From: Frankiales bacterium
GTDB taxonomy: Bacteria; Actinomycetota; Actinomycetes; Mycobacteriales; SCTD01
Direction of reading: 5' to 3'
DNA length: 25,461 nt
Assembly (NCBI GenBank): GCA_025464695.1
Contig: JAODNQ010000149.1
Coordinates: 1 to 25,461 of the forward strand
Shown: positions 1 to 7,237 of the stretch, piece by piece
Layout of the letters: each line of letters starts with the position of its first letter
How positions within the stretch are numbered: the first letter of the stretch is position 1
Translations under genes and position numbers: made by a program
The notes under the pieces: generated by a model
The model's input: only the letters and a program-made list of their open reading frames with translations
What the model was told of the DNA's origin: nothing
Databases searched by the model: none

Positions 1-603
1 CACCTGCACGGCGTCCTGCAGGTGCAGCCGCTCGACGATCTCCTCGCGCACCGGCGGCGACGCCGTGGCGGTCAGCGCCAGCACGGTCGGGTGGCCGAGC
101 CGCTCCACGACCTGACCGAGCTTGAGGTAGTCGGGGCGGAAGTCGTGGCCCCAGCTGGACAGGCAGTGCGCCTCGTCGACGACGAACAGCGACGGCTTCG
201 CGGCAGCCACGGCGTCGAGGACCTCGGGCTTGCTCAGCTGCTCGGGCGCCAGGAAGAAGAACTCGACCTCGCCGTGCTGCAGCCGGTCGAACGCCTCCTC
301 GCGGTCGGACTTCGACAGCGTGCTGTTCGCCGCGACGGCGCCCCCGGCGTCCTCGTTGGCCGAGAGGGTCGCGACCTGGTCACGCTGCAGGGCGATGAGC
401 GGACTGACGACGACGGTCGGACCGTCGAGCAGCAGGGCGGGCACCTGGTAGACCGCGCTCTTGCCGGAGCCGGTCGGCATGACGACGAGGGTGTCGTGGC
501 CGGCCATGACGGCCTCCATCGCCTCGAGCTGCCCGGGGCGCAGGTCCTCCCACCCGAACGTCTCGAGGGCGGTCTTCTGCAGCTGGGTCCGGACGGTCGA
601 CAG
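1..603 (-). CDS. recQ: RecQ-type ATP-dependent DNA helicase, N-terminal part (truncated by window edge)
   Basis: This is a superfamily-2 3'-5' DNA helicase used in recombination and repair. The visible 201 codons carry the RecQ motifs in order: motif 0 ([10 protein letters not shown]), Walker A MPTGSGKS, motif Ia [13 protein letters not shown], the DEAHC box and motif III LALTATA. The rest of the helicase core and the C-terminal domains lie beyond base 1. The start is unusual. The frame is open back to a TAG at 645-643 but has no ATG, GTG or TTG before motif 0. The first ATG (519) would remove motif 0. The best candidate is CTG at 603, preceded by GGAG with a 6-nt spacer, giving (M)STVRTQLQK. 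It follows the GT9 gene on the same strand after a 48-bp gap and may be co-transcribed. The family call is certain; the start is not. Confidence 0.93.
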   Translation of the reverse strand, partial: MSTVRTQLQKTALETFGWEDLRPGQLEAMEAVMAGHDTLVVMPTGSGKSAVYQVPALLLDGPTVVVSPLIALQRDQVATLSANEDAGGAVAANSTLSKSDREEAFDRLQHGEVEFFFLAPEQLSKPEVLDAVAAAKPSLFVVDEAHCLSSWGHDFRPDYLKLGQVVERLGHPTVLALTATASPPVREEIVERLHLQDAVQV

Positions 604-651
604 GGGGTGCTCCGGTGCTCGTTCGAAGGGGGTGCAGAGCGACTACCCCGT

Positions 652-1803
652 CTACGCCGCCCCGACCTCCGCGTCCGGTGTGACGTCGCGGTCGGTGCGC
701 CCGGCCGCGACCACCTGGTCCCACAGGTCGAGCGCGAGCTCGCGGACCTCCTCCACCCCGACGTCGGTGGTGGCGCTCGCCCGGCAGGGGCACGAGCCGC
801 CGAGCACGCGCGTGCCGCAGACCGAGCAGGCGCTCTCCCACGACACCGTCATGCGGTGCCAGGTGCGGCTGAGCGGCGCGACGTCGGCGAGGTTGGCGCT
901 GGTGAACACCGCGACGGTCGGCGTCCCGACGGCGCCGGCCAGGTGGCGCGGGCCGCTGTCGTTGCCGAGCAGCAGGGCGCACCGGCTCAGGGTGCCGAGC
1001 AGTCCGCCGAGCGAGGTGCCGCCGACCACCGTCTCGACGTCGCCGCCGAACCCCGCGACCACCCGGTCCACGCGGTCCTGCTCACCGGCACCGCCGAGGA
1101 CGACGACCCGGGCACCGCGGTCGGCCAGCGTGCGCGCCACCTCGCCGAGGCGCTCCTCCGGCCAGCAGCGACGGGGGTCGGTGGCGCCCGGGTGCACGGC
1201 GACGAGCGGCCGGCCCTCGGGCGGCAGCACCGACCGCGACTCCGCGAGGTCGGCCGCCGTCACCGCGACGTGCGGCTCGAGCCGGAGCGCCGGTGCACCG
1301 ACGGTGGCCACGACCTCGAGCCAGCGCAGCGTGTCGTGCTGGTAGGCCGTGTACGGCGTCCAGCGGTCCGGCTTCGGCGCGTCGGGGGTGGCGGTGCCGG
1401 CCGTGTGCCGGGCGCCGAGGCGCAGGAGCAGCGCGTTGCTGTTGCGGCCGCCGCCGTGCAGCTGGACCGCGAGGTCGTAGCGGTGCGCGCGCTGCTCGGC
1501 GCACCAGGCCTCGACCACCTCGGGAGCGGCATCGGGGTCCGGACCGACCCGCACGCCCTTCGTCAGCGGCACCTGCACGTAGTGGTCGCACGGGCCCGGC
1601 CGGTCCTCGACCAGCGGCCGGGTGTGGGCCGCCCCGAGCAGGGTGATCTCGGCGTCGGGGTAGGCCGCGCGCAGGGAGGCGAGGGCCGGTTCGGCGACCA
1701 CGTAGTCGCCCACGCCGTTGGCGCGCAGCACGGCGATCCGGCGGACGCCGGGCAGCCGGGCGGGCAGCGGGTCGGAGGGCAGGTCGAGGGCAGGGACCGT
1801 CAC
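652..1803 (-). CDS. Glycosyltransferase family 9 (heptosyltransferase-like)
   Basis: A 383-aa GT-B enzyme of the ADP-heptose:LPS heptosyltransferase family (GT9). Visible hallmarks are an N-terminal Rossmann start (RIAVLRANGVGDYVVAEPAL), the mid-protein VAVHPGATDPRRCWP nucleotide-site segment, and the C-terminal signature LLLGNDSGPRHLAGAVGTPTVAVF. A cysteine cluster (CSVCG...CPC) lies near the C-terminus. It probably transfers heptose or a related sugar from a nucleotide donor to an unknown acceptor. GTG at 1803 is chosen because it places the Rossmann strand about 20 residues from the N-terminus; the upstream GGCAGG is only a weak ribosome-binding site. A second GT9 gene lies 1 kb away on the opposite strand, and an HldE-like gene lies beyond it, so a shared heptose pathway is likely. 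The family is firm; the specific substrate is inference. Confidence 0.9.
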   Translation of the reverse strand: MTVPALDLPSDPLPARLPGVRRIAVLRANGVGDYVVAEPALASLRAAYPDAEITLLGAAHTRPLVEDRPGPCDHYVQVPLTKGVRVGPDPDAAPEVVEAWCAEQRAHRYDLAVQLHGGGRNSNALLLRLGARHTAGTATPDAPKPDRWTPYTAYQHDTLRWLEVVATVGAPALRLEPHVAVTAADLAESRSVLPPEGRPLVAVHPGATDPRRCWPEERLGEVARTLADRGARVVVLGGAGEQDRVDRVVAGFGGDVETVVGGTSLGGLLGTLSRCALLLGNDSGPRHLAGAVGTPTVAVFTSANLADVAPLSRTWHRMTVSWESACSVCGTRVLGGSCPCRASATTDVGVEEVRELALDLWDQVVAAGRTDRDVTPDAEVGAA

Positions 1804-1838
1804 GGACGGTGCCTGCCCCCGACCGCGGAGGCGCGAAC

Positions 1839-2642
1839 CTAGGAGTCGGCGCGCACGATCTTGTGGAAGCGGCTCTCGCCGCCGTCCTTCGTGTACTCCT
1901 GGTAGAGGAAGTCGACGTCGCTCTCGTCGAAGGTCGAGAAGAAGGCGTCCCAGCCGACGTCCTCGAGCCGGTCGGCCTCGTCGCGGAACTCGATGCGCAG
2001 CACGCCGGGCGAGCTGTCGCGGTCGCCGGTGCCACGCACGTCGGCGGGCACGCCGCCGCGGCTCTCCGCCCAGCGCCGGATGACGTCGTGGTCGCGGGTC
2101 GTGAACGACGCCGCCAGCGTCGGTCGCTTGGTGGACCGGGACACGGCGCCGGCCTTGCCGAGCTCCTCGGCGATCCAGCCGGCCTCGTGCACCGTGGGGC
2201 GCGGCGAGCCGGCGCGGGCGGGCCGGGTCGAGCCGCTGCGGCTCTTCGGGCCGGTGCCGGCGCGGCTGCCGGGGGCCTTGCGCGCCCGGGCCCCGTCCTT
2301 GTCCGCGGTCGCGCGCTCGGCCTCGGCGTCCCGCTGCTCCTGCTCGGCCTTCGCGGCCTTCTCCTTCTCCTTCTGCTTGGCCAGGCGCTCCTTCTCCTTG
2401 GCCTTCGCCGCCCTCTCCTTCTCCTTCGCCTTGGCGGCCTTCTCCTTCTCCTTCTGCTTGGCCAGGCGCTCCTTCTCCTTGGCCTTGGCCGCCTTCTCCT
2501 TCTCCTTCGCCAGGCGCTCCTTCTCCTTGGCCTTGGCGGCGCGCTCCTTCTCCTTCGTCCTGGCCGCCTCCGCCGCCTTCTCGCCGGCCTTGCCCTTGCC
2601 GGCGTCCTTGCTCTTGGGTCGTTCCGCGGTCGCGGTGGCCAT
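1839..2642 (-). CDS. Lys/Glu/Ala-repeat protein with a conserved C-terminal domain of unknown function
   Basis: 267 aa. Residues about 20-112 are a charged, almost uninterrupted Lys/Glu/Ala/Arg tract built from units such as AAKAKEKERLAKQKEKEK, expected to form a long helix or coiled coil. A Gly/Ser/Arg/Pro linker follows to about residue 150. The C-terminal domain (about 153-267) has DHDVIRRWAESRGG, GVLRIEF, WDAFFSTFDES, FLYQEYTKDG and SRFHKIVR. It resembles a widespread small bacterial domain of unknown function whose members I recall being mislabelled as 1,4-alpha-glucan branching enzyme; nothing here looks like a glycosyl hydrolase. ATG at 2642 has a clear GGAGG site 7 nt upstream. The repeat tract contains a 53-bp perfect direct repeat, so its length may vary between strains. 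The role is unknown. Its promoter region is shared divergently with the heptose operon. Confidence 0.85.
   Translation of the reverse strand: MATATAERPKSKDAGKGKAGEKAAEAARTKEKERAAKAKEKERLAKEKEKAAKAKEKERLAKQKEKEKAAKAKEKERAAKAKEKERLAKQKEKEKAAKAEQEQRDAEAERATADKDGARARKAPGSRAGTGPKSRSGSTRPARAGSPRPTVHEAGWIAEELGKAGAVSRSTKRPTLAASFTTRDHDVIRRWAESRGGVPADVRGTGDRDSSPGVLRIEFRDEADRLEDVGWDAFFSTFDESDVDFLYQEYTKDGGESRFHKIVRADS
2353..2486. repeat. 53-bp perfect direct repeat inside the Lys/Glu-rich coding tract
   Basis: Bases 2353-2405 recur without mismatch at 2434-2486. The offset is 81 bp, or exactly 27 codons, so gain or loss of a unit keeps the frame. Shorter CTCCTT/CTTGGC units (plus-strand sense) surround it. 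Its DNA-level identity, not just similar amino acids, points to recent duplication or ongoing slippage. Confidence 0.85.
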
Positions 2643-2726
2643 GCGGGTCCTCCGGGAGGGTCGAGGGGAAGCAGGTGCTCGCCCGGCAGGTGCCCGCCCC
2701 GAGACGGCCGGTAACCGCGCGAGCCC

Positions 2727-2751
2727 GTTTCCTCGGCAGGGCCCGGGGTAG
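2727..2751 (+). promoter_or_regulatory. Candidate SigB-type promoter (GTTT-N15-GGGTAG)
   Basis: GTTT at 2727-2730 and GGGTA at 2746-2750 are separated by 15 nt. This resembles the actinobacterial general-stress sigma-B consensus GNNT-N14-16-GGGTAY, except that the last base is G. It would start transcription about 35-40 bp upstream of the heptose operon. The rest of the 152-bp divergent gap (2643-2794) contains the GGAGG site of the Lys/Glu-rich gene and nothing else I recognise. Promoter assignments by eye in GC-rich DNA are weak. Confidence 0.3.
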
Positions 2752-2794
2752 CGGTCGGCTGTCCGCACCAGCCCCTGCTCCGGAAGGCGGTCCG

Positions 2795-3823
2795 TTGTCC
2801 GCTGTCCCCGTCGACTGGCGTGCGCTGCGCCGGGTCCTCGCTGTGCGGCTGGACAACCTCGGCGACGTCGTGATGGTGACGCCGGCCCTCCGCGCCCTGC
2901 GCGCCGCGCTCTCCCCCGGAGCCGCGCTCGACCTGCTCGCCAGCCCCGCGGGCGCCTCCCTCGCCCCACTGCTGCCCGACGTCGACGACGTCCGGGTGCT
3001 GCGCGCGGTGTGGCAGGACGCCAGCGGACAGCTCCCCCAGGACCCCGCCCGCGAGCTCGCGCTCGTGGAGTCGCTGCGGGGCTACGACGCCGTCGTCGTG
3101 TTCACGTCCTTCGCCCAGTCGCCGCACGCGATGGGCTACGCCGCCTACCTGGCCGGCGTGCCCGTACGGGTCGGCGTCAGCAAGGAGTTCGGCGGCAGCG
3201 TCCTGTCGCACTGGCTGCGCGCCCCGGGCGACGAGCAGCACCAGAGCGACCGCGCCCTCGCCCTGCTGGACTCGGTGGGGGTGCCCTCCCAGGGGACGCA
3301 CCTGCACCTCGACGTCCCGGCCGACGCGCGGGCGCAGGCGGACGCGCTCCGGCGCGAGGTCGGCCTGCCCGCCGACTACGCCGTGCTCGCTCCCGGTGCC
3401 TCCTGCCCGTCGCGCCGCTACCCGGTCGAGCGCTTCGCCGAGGTCGCCGCCGGGCTCGGTCTCCCCGTCGCCGTCGTCGGGACGGAGAAGGAGCGCGCGC
3501 TCGTGCAGGCCGTCGGCGGGGTCGACCTGTCCGGCCGGCTCGACGTCCCCGGGCTCGTCGCGATGATCGCCGGCGCCCGCGTCGCCGTCACGAACAACTC
3601 GGGCGGCATGCACCTGGCCGACGCCGTCGGCACGCCCGTCGTGGCGCTGTTCGCCGGCACCGAGGACGAGTCGCAGTTCGCGCCGCGCAGCGCGCCGTCG
3701 CGCCTGCTCCGGGTCCCGACGCCGTGCTCGCCCTGCCGGCTGTTCGCCTGCCCCTACCAGCTCCAGTGCCTCGACGTCGCCCCGTCGACGGTCGTCGCCG
3801 CCGCCCGCGAGCTCGCCGCGTGA
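2795..3823 (+). CDS. Glycosyltransferase family 9 (heptosyltransferase-like), first gene of heptose operon
   Basis: 342 aa, GT9 family. It starts RRVLAVRLDNLGDVVMVTPA, the typical heptosyltransferase N-terminus. A mid-domain nucleotide-site segment LAPGASCPSRRYPVERFAEVA and the C-terminal signature NNSGGMHLADAVGTPVVALF follow. A Cys-rich end (CSPCRLFACPYQLQC) echoes the cysteines of the minus-strand GT9 and may bind metal or form disulfides. TTG at 2795 is chosen because GGAAGG lies 7 nt upstream and the next residues lead straight into the Rossmann fold. The frame stays open to 2675, but that extension is low-complexity and lies in the promoter region. The stop overlaps the next gene's GTG by 4 bp, so the two are translationally coupled. 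The acceptor is unknown. Confidence 0.9.
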   Translation: MSAVPVDWRALRRVLAVRLDNLGDVVMVTPALRALRAALSPGAALDLLASPAGASLAPLLPDVDDVRVLRAVWQDASGQLPQDPARELALVESLRGYDAVVVFTSFAQSPHAMGYAAYLAGVPVRVGVSKEFGGSVLSHWLRAPGDEQHQSDRALALLDSVGVPSQGTHLHLDVPADARAQADALRREVGLPADYAVLAPGASCPSRRYPVERFAEVAAGLGLPVAVVGTEKERALVQAVGGVDLSGRLDVPGLVAMIAGARVAVTNNSGGMHLADAVGTPVVALFAGTEDESQFAPRSAPSRLLRVPTPCSPCRLFACPYQLQCLDVAPSTVVAAARELAA

Positions 3824-4761
3824 AGGCCCTCACCTGGCACGTCCACGGCTCCTACCTCTACTACCTCTCGCAGGTGCCGGTCACCTGGTACCTGCCCGTG
3901 CGCCCCGACGGCGCGGAGGGCTACGGCGGCCGGACGGCGTCGTTCCCCTGGCCCGACAACGTGGTGGAGGTGCCCGCCGCCGACGTCGCGGGCCTCGATC
4001 TCGACGTCGTCGTCACACAGCACCGCACCAACTGGGACAGGGACCGGCACGACCTGCTGGGCCCGCGCGTCGACGAGGTGCCCCGGGTCCACATCGAGCA
4101 CGACCCGCCGAACGGCTGGCCCAACGACGCCCTCCACCCCGTGCAGGACGAGGCGACCACGCTCGTCCACGTGACGCCGTTCAACGAGCTCATGTGGGAC
4201 AACGGCATCACGCCGACGCGCGTGGTCGACCACGGCGTCGTCGTCCCGCGGGACGTGCCCTGGACCGGCGAGACCGCGGCGGCGGTCACGGTGGTCAACA
4301 ACCTCTACCGTCGCGGCCGCCGGCTCGGCCCGGACGTGTTCGACGACGTCGCGGCACAGGTGCCGGTCGACCTCGCCGGCATGAACGGCGAGGCCTACCG
4401 CCGCTGGCTGGGCGACGTGAAGCTCACCGAGCTGCACCGGCGGCTGCCGTCCTACCGGTGCTTCTTCAACCCGATCCGCTACACCTCGATGGGGCTCGCG
4501 GTGTGCGAGGCCATGGCGCTCGGGCTGCCCGTCGTCGGGCTGGCCACCACCGAGATGTCGACGGCGGTGCAGAACGGCGTGAACGGCTGGGTCGAGACCG
4601 ACCGCCGCAAGCTGGCCGGCCACGTGCAGCGGCTGCTCGACGACCCGGACGAGGCCGCCGCGCTGTCGGCCGGCGCGCAGCGGCTGGCCCGCGAGCGCTT
4701 CGGCATCGAGCGCTTCGTCCGCGACTGGACCCGGGTGCTCGAGGACGCGGTGCGGCCGTGA
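3820..4761 (+). CDS. GT-B glycosyltransferase (GT4-like C-terminal domain)
   Basis: 313 aa. The C-terminal half has a classical retaining GT-B signature: MGLAVCEAMALGLPVVGLATTEMSTAVQNG matches the EX7E-type region of GT4/GT1 enzymes, followed by a helix ending in RFVRDWTRVLED. The N-terminal half is short and poorly conserved (HVHGSYLYYLSQ, VVVTQHRTNWDRDRHDLL). The GTG start at 3820 overlaps the GT9 stop (GTGA), and its own stop overlaps the hldE-like start in the same way. It probably adds a sugar to the same glycoconjugate as its neighbours. Donor and acceptor cannot be read from the sequence. The call to glycosyltransferase is firm; the family number is tentative. Confidence 0.85.
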   Translation: MKALTWHVHGSYLYYLSQVPVTWYLPVRPDGAEGYGGRTASFPWPDNVVEVPAADVAGLDLDVVVTQHRTNWDRDRHDLLGPRVDEVPRVHIEHDPPNGWPNDALHPVQDEATTLVHVTPFNELMWDNGITPTRVVDHGVVVPRDVPWTGETAAAVTVVNNLYRRGRRLGPDVFDDVAAQVPVDLAGMNGEAYRRWLGDVKLTELHRRLPSYRCFFNPIRYTSMGLAVCEAMALGLPVVGLATTEMSTAVQNGVNGWVETDRRKLAGHVQRLLDDPDEAAALSAGAQRLARERFGIERFVRDWTRVLEDAVRP

Positions 4762-6194
4762 GCGCCCTGCTGGCCCTGCTCAAGGCGGCGCCGGCGGTGG
4801 AGGTGCTCGTCGTCGGCGACGCCGTCCTCGACGGGTGGCTGTCCGGGCCCACCACCCGGCTGTCGCGGGAGGCGCCCGTGCCGGTCGTCGACGTCCGGAG
4901 CGAGGAGTACGCCGCGGGCGGCGCCGCCAACACCGCCGTGAACCTGGCGGCGCTCGGCGCCCGGGTGCGCTTCCTGTCGGTGGTGGGCGACGACGAGGAC
5001 GGCGTGCTGCTGCGGCGCCTGCTGCGGTCCGCCGGGGTCGGCGTCGAGGACGTGCTGGTCGAACCGGGCCGCCGCACCTGCGCGAAGCGCCGGATCAGCG
5101 CGGCCGGCCACATGATCACCCGCTACGACACCGGTGACGTCGGCCCGCTCGCCGCCGCCACCCTCACCCGGCTGGTCACCCGGCTGCACCGGGACGCGCT
5201 CTCCGCCGACGCCGTCGTCGTCAGCGACTACGGCCTGGGGGTGCTCCCCGACAGCGCCGTCGGTCAGGTCGCGTCCCTCCGCCACCCCTGCGTCGTCGTC
5301 GACGCGCGCAGCCCGCTGCGGTGGGCGCCGGTCCGTCCGCGCGCCGTGAAGCCGAACTTCGACGAGGTCGCGCCGCTGCTGTCCCCCGGCGCCGACCGGG
5401 CGGAGCGCGTGGTCGCGGCCGCTCCCCGGGTGCTCGAGGCGCTGGGCGCGGAGTGCGCCTGCGTCACGCTCGACACCGACGGCGCCGTCGTGCTCACGGC
5501 GTCCGACGAGCCGGTGCGCCTGCACGCCCGGCCGCAGCCCCACGACCACGCGGCCGGTGCGGGCGACTCGTTCACCGCCGCCCTCGCGGTCGGGCTCGCG
5601 GCGGGCGGTCGACCCGCGCTGGCCGCCGCCCTCGCGCAGGCGGCGGCGCAGGTCGTGGTCCAGCGCCGGGGCACCACGCCCGTCACCGCCGCGGAGCTGC
5701 GCGACGCGCTCTCCCGCGACGACGACCGCTTGCTCGACCTCGGCCGCCTCCGCGACCGCGTCGCGGCCCACCGCGCCGCCGGGCGGACGATCGCCTTCAC
5801 CAACGGCTGCTTCGACGTGCTGCACGCCGGTCACGTCGCGCACCTGCAGGAGGCGGGCACCCTCGCCGACGTCCTCGTCGTCGGGCTCAACAGCGACGAC
5901 AGCGTGCGGCGGCTCAAGGGGCCCGACCGGCCGGTCAACGGCGTGGACGACCGCGCGGCCGTCCTCGGTGCGCTCGGCGCCGTCGACCACCTCGTGGTCT
6001 TCGACGGCGACACCCCTGCTGACCTGCTCGAGGCCGTGCGCCCGGACGTCTACGTCAAGGGCGGCGACTACACCCCGGAGATGCTGCCGGAGGCTCCTCT
6101 GGTGGAGCGGCTGGGCGGGCGCGTGGTGGTCCTGCGCTACGTCGAGGACCGCAGCACCACCGGTCTGCTGCAGCGCATCCGCACCACCACGTGA
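4758..6194 (+). CDS. hldE: Bifunctional D-glycero-heptose-7-phosphate kinase / heptose-1-phosphate adenylyltransferase (HldE-like)
   Basis: 478 aa, the usual two-domain HldE/RfaE length. Residues about 1-315 form a PfkB/ribokinase-type kinase with GGAANTAVNLAALG (about 54-67), KPNFDE (198-203) and the catalytic AGAGDSF (266-272). Residues about 335-478 form a nucleotidyltransferase with FTNGCFDVLHAGH (347-359, the HxGH motif), LNSDDSVRRLKGPDRPV and YVKGGDYT. In the known pathway the kinase makes heptose-1,7-bisphosphate. After GmhB removes the 7-phosphate, the second domain makes ADP-heptose. Both active sites look complete. The genes for GmhA, GmhB and the epimerase HldD are not in this window. 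GTG at 4758 overlaps the preceding stop by 4 bp, and the stop overlaps the GT2 start. Nucleotide and anomer specificity could differ from the E. coli enzyme. Confidence 0.92.
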   Translation: MSALLALLKAAPAVEVLVVGDAVLDGWLSGPTTRLSREAPVPVVDVRSEEYAAGGAANTAVNLAALGARVRFLSVVGDDEDGVLLRRLLRSAGVGVEDVLVEPGRRTCAKRRISAAGHMITRYDTGDVGPLAAATLTRLVTRLHRDALSADAVVVSDYGLGVLPDSAVGQVASLRHPCVVVDARSPLRWAPVRPRAVKPNFDEVAPLLSPGADRAERVVAAAPRVLEALGAECACVTLDTDGAVVLTASDEPVRLHARPQPHDHAAGAGDSFTAALAVGLAAGGRPALAAALAQAAAQVVVQRRGTTPVTAAELRDALSRDDDRLLDLGRLRDRVAAHRAAGRTIAFTNGCFDVLHAGHVAHLQEAGTLADVLVVGLNSDDSVRRLKGPDRPVNGVDDRAAVLGALGAVDHLVVFDGDTPADLLEAVRPDVYVKGGDYTPEMLPEAPLVERLGGRVVVLRYVEDRSTTGLLQRIRTTT

Positions 6195-7021
6195 GCACGC
6201 CGCTCGACCTCGACGTCCTGCTCCCCTGTTGCGGGCGGCCGTCGTCGCTGGCCGCCGTCCTCGCCGGCCTGACGGCGCAGAGCGTGCACGGGTTCCGGCT
6301 GCTGCTGTCGGACCAGACCGACGGTGCCCCCGCCTACGACGACCCCGCGGTGCAGGGCGTCCTGCGGGTGCTCGCGCACCGGGGCGACGTCGTCGAGGCG
6401 GCGCAGCACCTGCCGCGCCGGGGGATCGCGGAGCACCGGCAGCACCTGCTCGAGCGGAGCAGCGCGAGCCGGGTGCTCTACCTCGACGACGACGTCCTGC
6501 TCGACCCGACCGCGCTCGCGACCCTGCTCGAGGCGCTGGAGCAGACGGGGGCGGGCTTCGTCGGGATGGCCATGCAGGGGCTGTCGTTCGCCGGCGACGA
6601 GCGGCCGCACGAGCAGGCCGCGTACGAGGAGTGGGACGGGCCGGTGCAGCCCGAGGTGGTCCGCAAGGACACTCCCGGGTGGGAGCGGTGGCGGCTGCAC
6701 AACGCCGCCAACCTCGTGCACCTGGACCGACGGCTCGGGCCGCACCCCCGCGGCTGGCGCGCCTACAAGGTGGCGTGGCTGGCCGGGTGCGTGCTGTTCG
6801 ACCGCGCCGCGCTGGTGGAGGCCGGGGGCTTCGCGTTCTGGGAGCAGCTGCCGCCGGAGTCGGCGGGCGAGGACGTCGTCGCGCAGCTGCGGGTGCTGGA
6901 GCGGCGGGGAGGCGCCGGGGTGCTGCCCAGCGGGGCCTGGCACCTGGAGCTGCCGACCACGATCGGGGACCGGCGGGTCGACGCCTACGCCGAGGTGATC
7001 GGGAACCCGCCGGAGGACTGA
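6191..7021 (+). CDS. Glycosyltransferase family 2 (GT-A fold)
   Basis: 276 aa. It begins DLDVLLPCCGRPSSLAAVLAGLTAQ, a GT2-type N-terminal strand and helix. The metal-binding DxD-type motif YLDDDVLLDP sits near residue 97. A galactosyltransferase-like C-terminal section has WLAGCVLFDRAALVEAGGF, the catalytic-type ED in SAGEDVVAQLRVLERRGG, and a late histidine in GAWHLELPTT. No membrane segment is evident, so it is probably cytosolic. It is the last gene of the four-gene heptose operon, coupled to hldE through GTGA at 6191. A strong 12-bp inverted repeat sits 5 bp past the stop. The sugar transferred is unknown. Confidence 0.87.
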   Translation: MSTPLDLDVLLPCCGRPSSLAAVLAGLTAQSVHGFRLLLSDQTDGAPAYDDPAVQGVLRVLAHRGDVVEAAQHLPRRGIAEHRQHLLERSSASRVLYLDDDVLLDPTALATLLEALEQTGAGFVGMAMQGLSFAGDERPHEQAAYEEWDGPVQPEVVRKDTPGWERWRLHNAANLVHLDRRLGPHPRGWRAYKVAWLAGCVLFDRAALVEAGGFAFWEQLPPESAGEDVVAQLRVLERRGGAGVLPSGAWHLELPTTIGDRRVDAYAEVIGNPPED

Positions 7022-7026
7022 CGGCA

Positions 7027-7059
7027 GACAGCCGGTCCGGGGGCCCGGGACCGGCTGTC
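7027..7059. terminator. Strong 12-bp stem hairpin after the heptose operon
   Basis: The arms at 7027-7038 and 7048-7059 are perfectly complementary over 12 bp, with a 9-nt G/C-rich loop. The hairpin starts 5 bp after the GT2 stop and could serve both converging strands. There is no T-tract, which is common for terminator-like hairpins in GC-rich actinobacteria. Confidence 0.65.
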
Positions 7060-7112
7060 AACGCTGGAGGGCGACTGCTACCACTTGTGGTGGGAGCGAG
7101 CCGGGGTCCGGG

Positions 7113-7139
7113 TCACCATCGGACGTACCTGCTGCGCAT
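7113..7139 (-). CDS. Possible 8-residue mini-ORF (MRSRYVRW)
   Basis: On the minus strand GAAGGAG is followed, after 5 nt, by ATG at 7139 and an 8-codon frame MRSRYVRW ending in TGA. The ribosome-binding site is better than that of most genes in the window. It lies about 100 bp downstream of the GGDEF-EAL stop and upstream of the 12-bp hairpin. A small dyad (ACCAC-TT-GTGGT, 7080-7091) follows it. I do not recognise the peptide. It could be a translated small peptide, a leader element or coincidence; no gene follows for it to attenuate. The remainder of 7022-7237 shows only the listed hairpins. Confidence 0.3.
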   Translation of the reverse strand: MRSRYVRW

Positions 7140-7195
7140 GACTTCTCCTTCGGGAGGGCGGGCCGACACCCTCGTCTTCGGACAGGTCCGGGCTC

Positions 7196-7215
7196 CTCCG
7201 TACGGCCGTTCGGAG
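7196..7215 (-). terminator. Near-palindromic hairpin after the GGDEF-EAL gene
   Basis: Bases 7196-7215 form a 20-bp imperfect palindrome (CTCCG...CGGAG with an inner ACGGCCGT and one mismatch), about 22 bp past the GGDEF-EAL stop. It could end that transcript or stabilise its 3' end. There is no U-tract and the loop geometry is poor, so this is a weak call. Confidence 0.35.
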
Positions 7216-7237
7216 CAACTCTCGTGGCCCCGGAGGA

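Noticed and set aside
22..1842. 606-codon open frame on the plus strand
   Set aside because: It is antisense to recQ and the GT9 gene, both with clear family motifs. The translation is low-complexity Arg/Gly/Val, as expected from codon-position GC bias.
2353..2486. Repeat tract as a CRISPR array
   Set aside because: The units are coding, in frame and lack unique spacers between fixed repeats.
1809..2714. Leucine-rich frame on the plus strand resembling membrane segments
   Set aside because: The poly-Leu stretches are the antisense reading of the Lys/Glu codon repeats.
1804..2856. Upstream extension of the minus-strand GT9 frame to 734 codons
   Set aside because: The extension runs through the Lys/Glu-repeat gene in another frame and gives Gly/Glu/Gln-rich sequence. 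The GT9 fold begins at GTG 1803.
4479..7061. 860-codon open frame on the minus strand
   Set aside because: It is antisense to the HldE and GT2 genes and has no recognisable domain.
7021..7237. Possible tRNA or structured RNA gene in the largest gap
   Set aside because: There are hairpins but no cloverleaf, anticodon arm or CCA-type end. I could not match it to a known RNA family.
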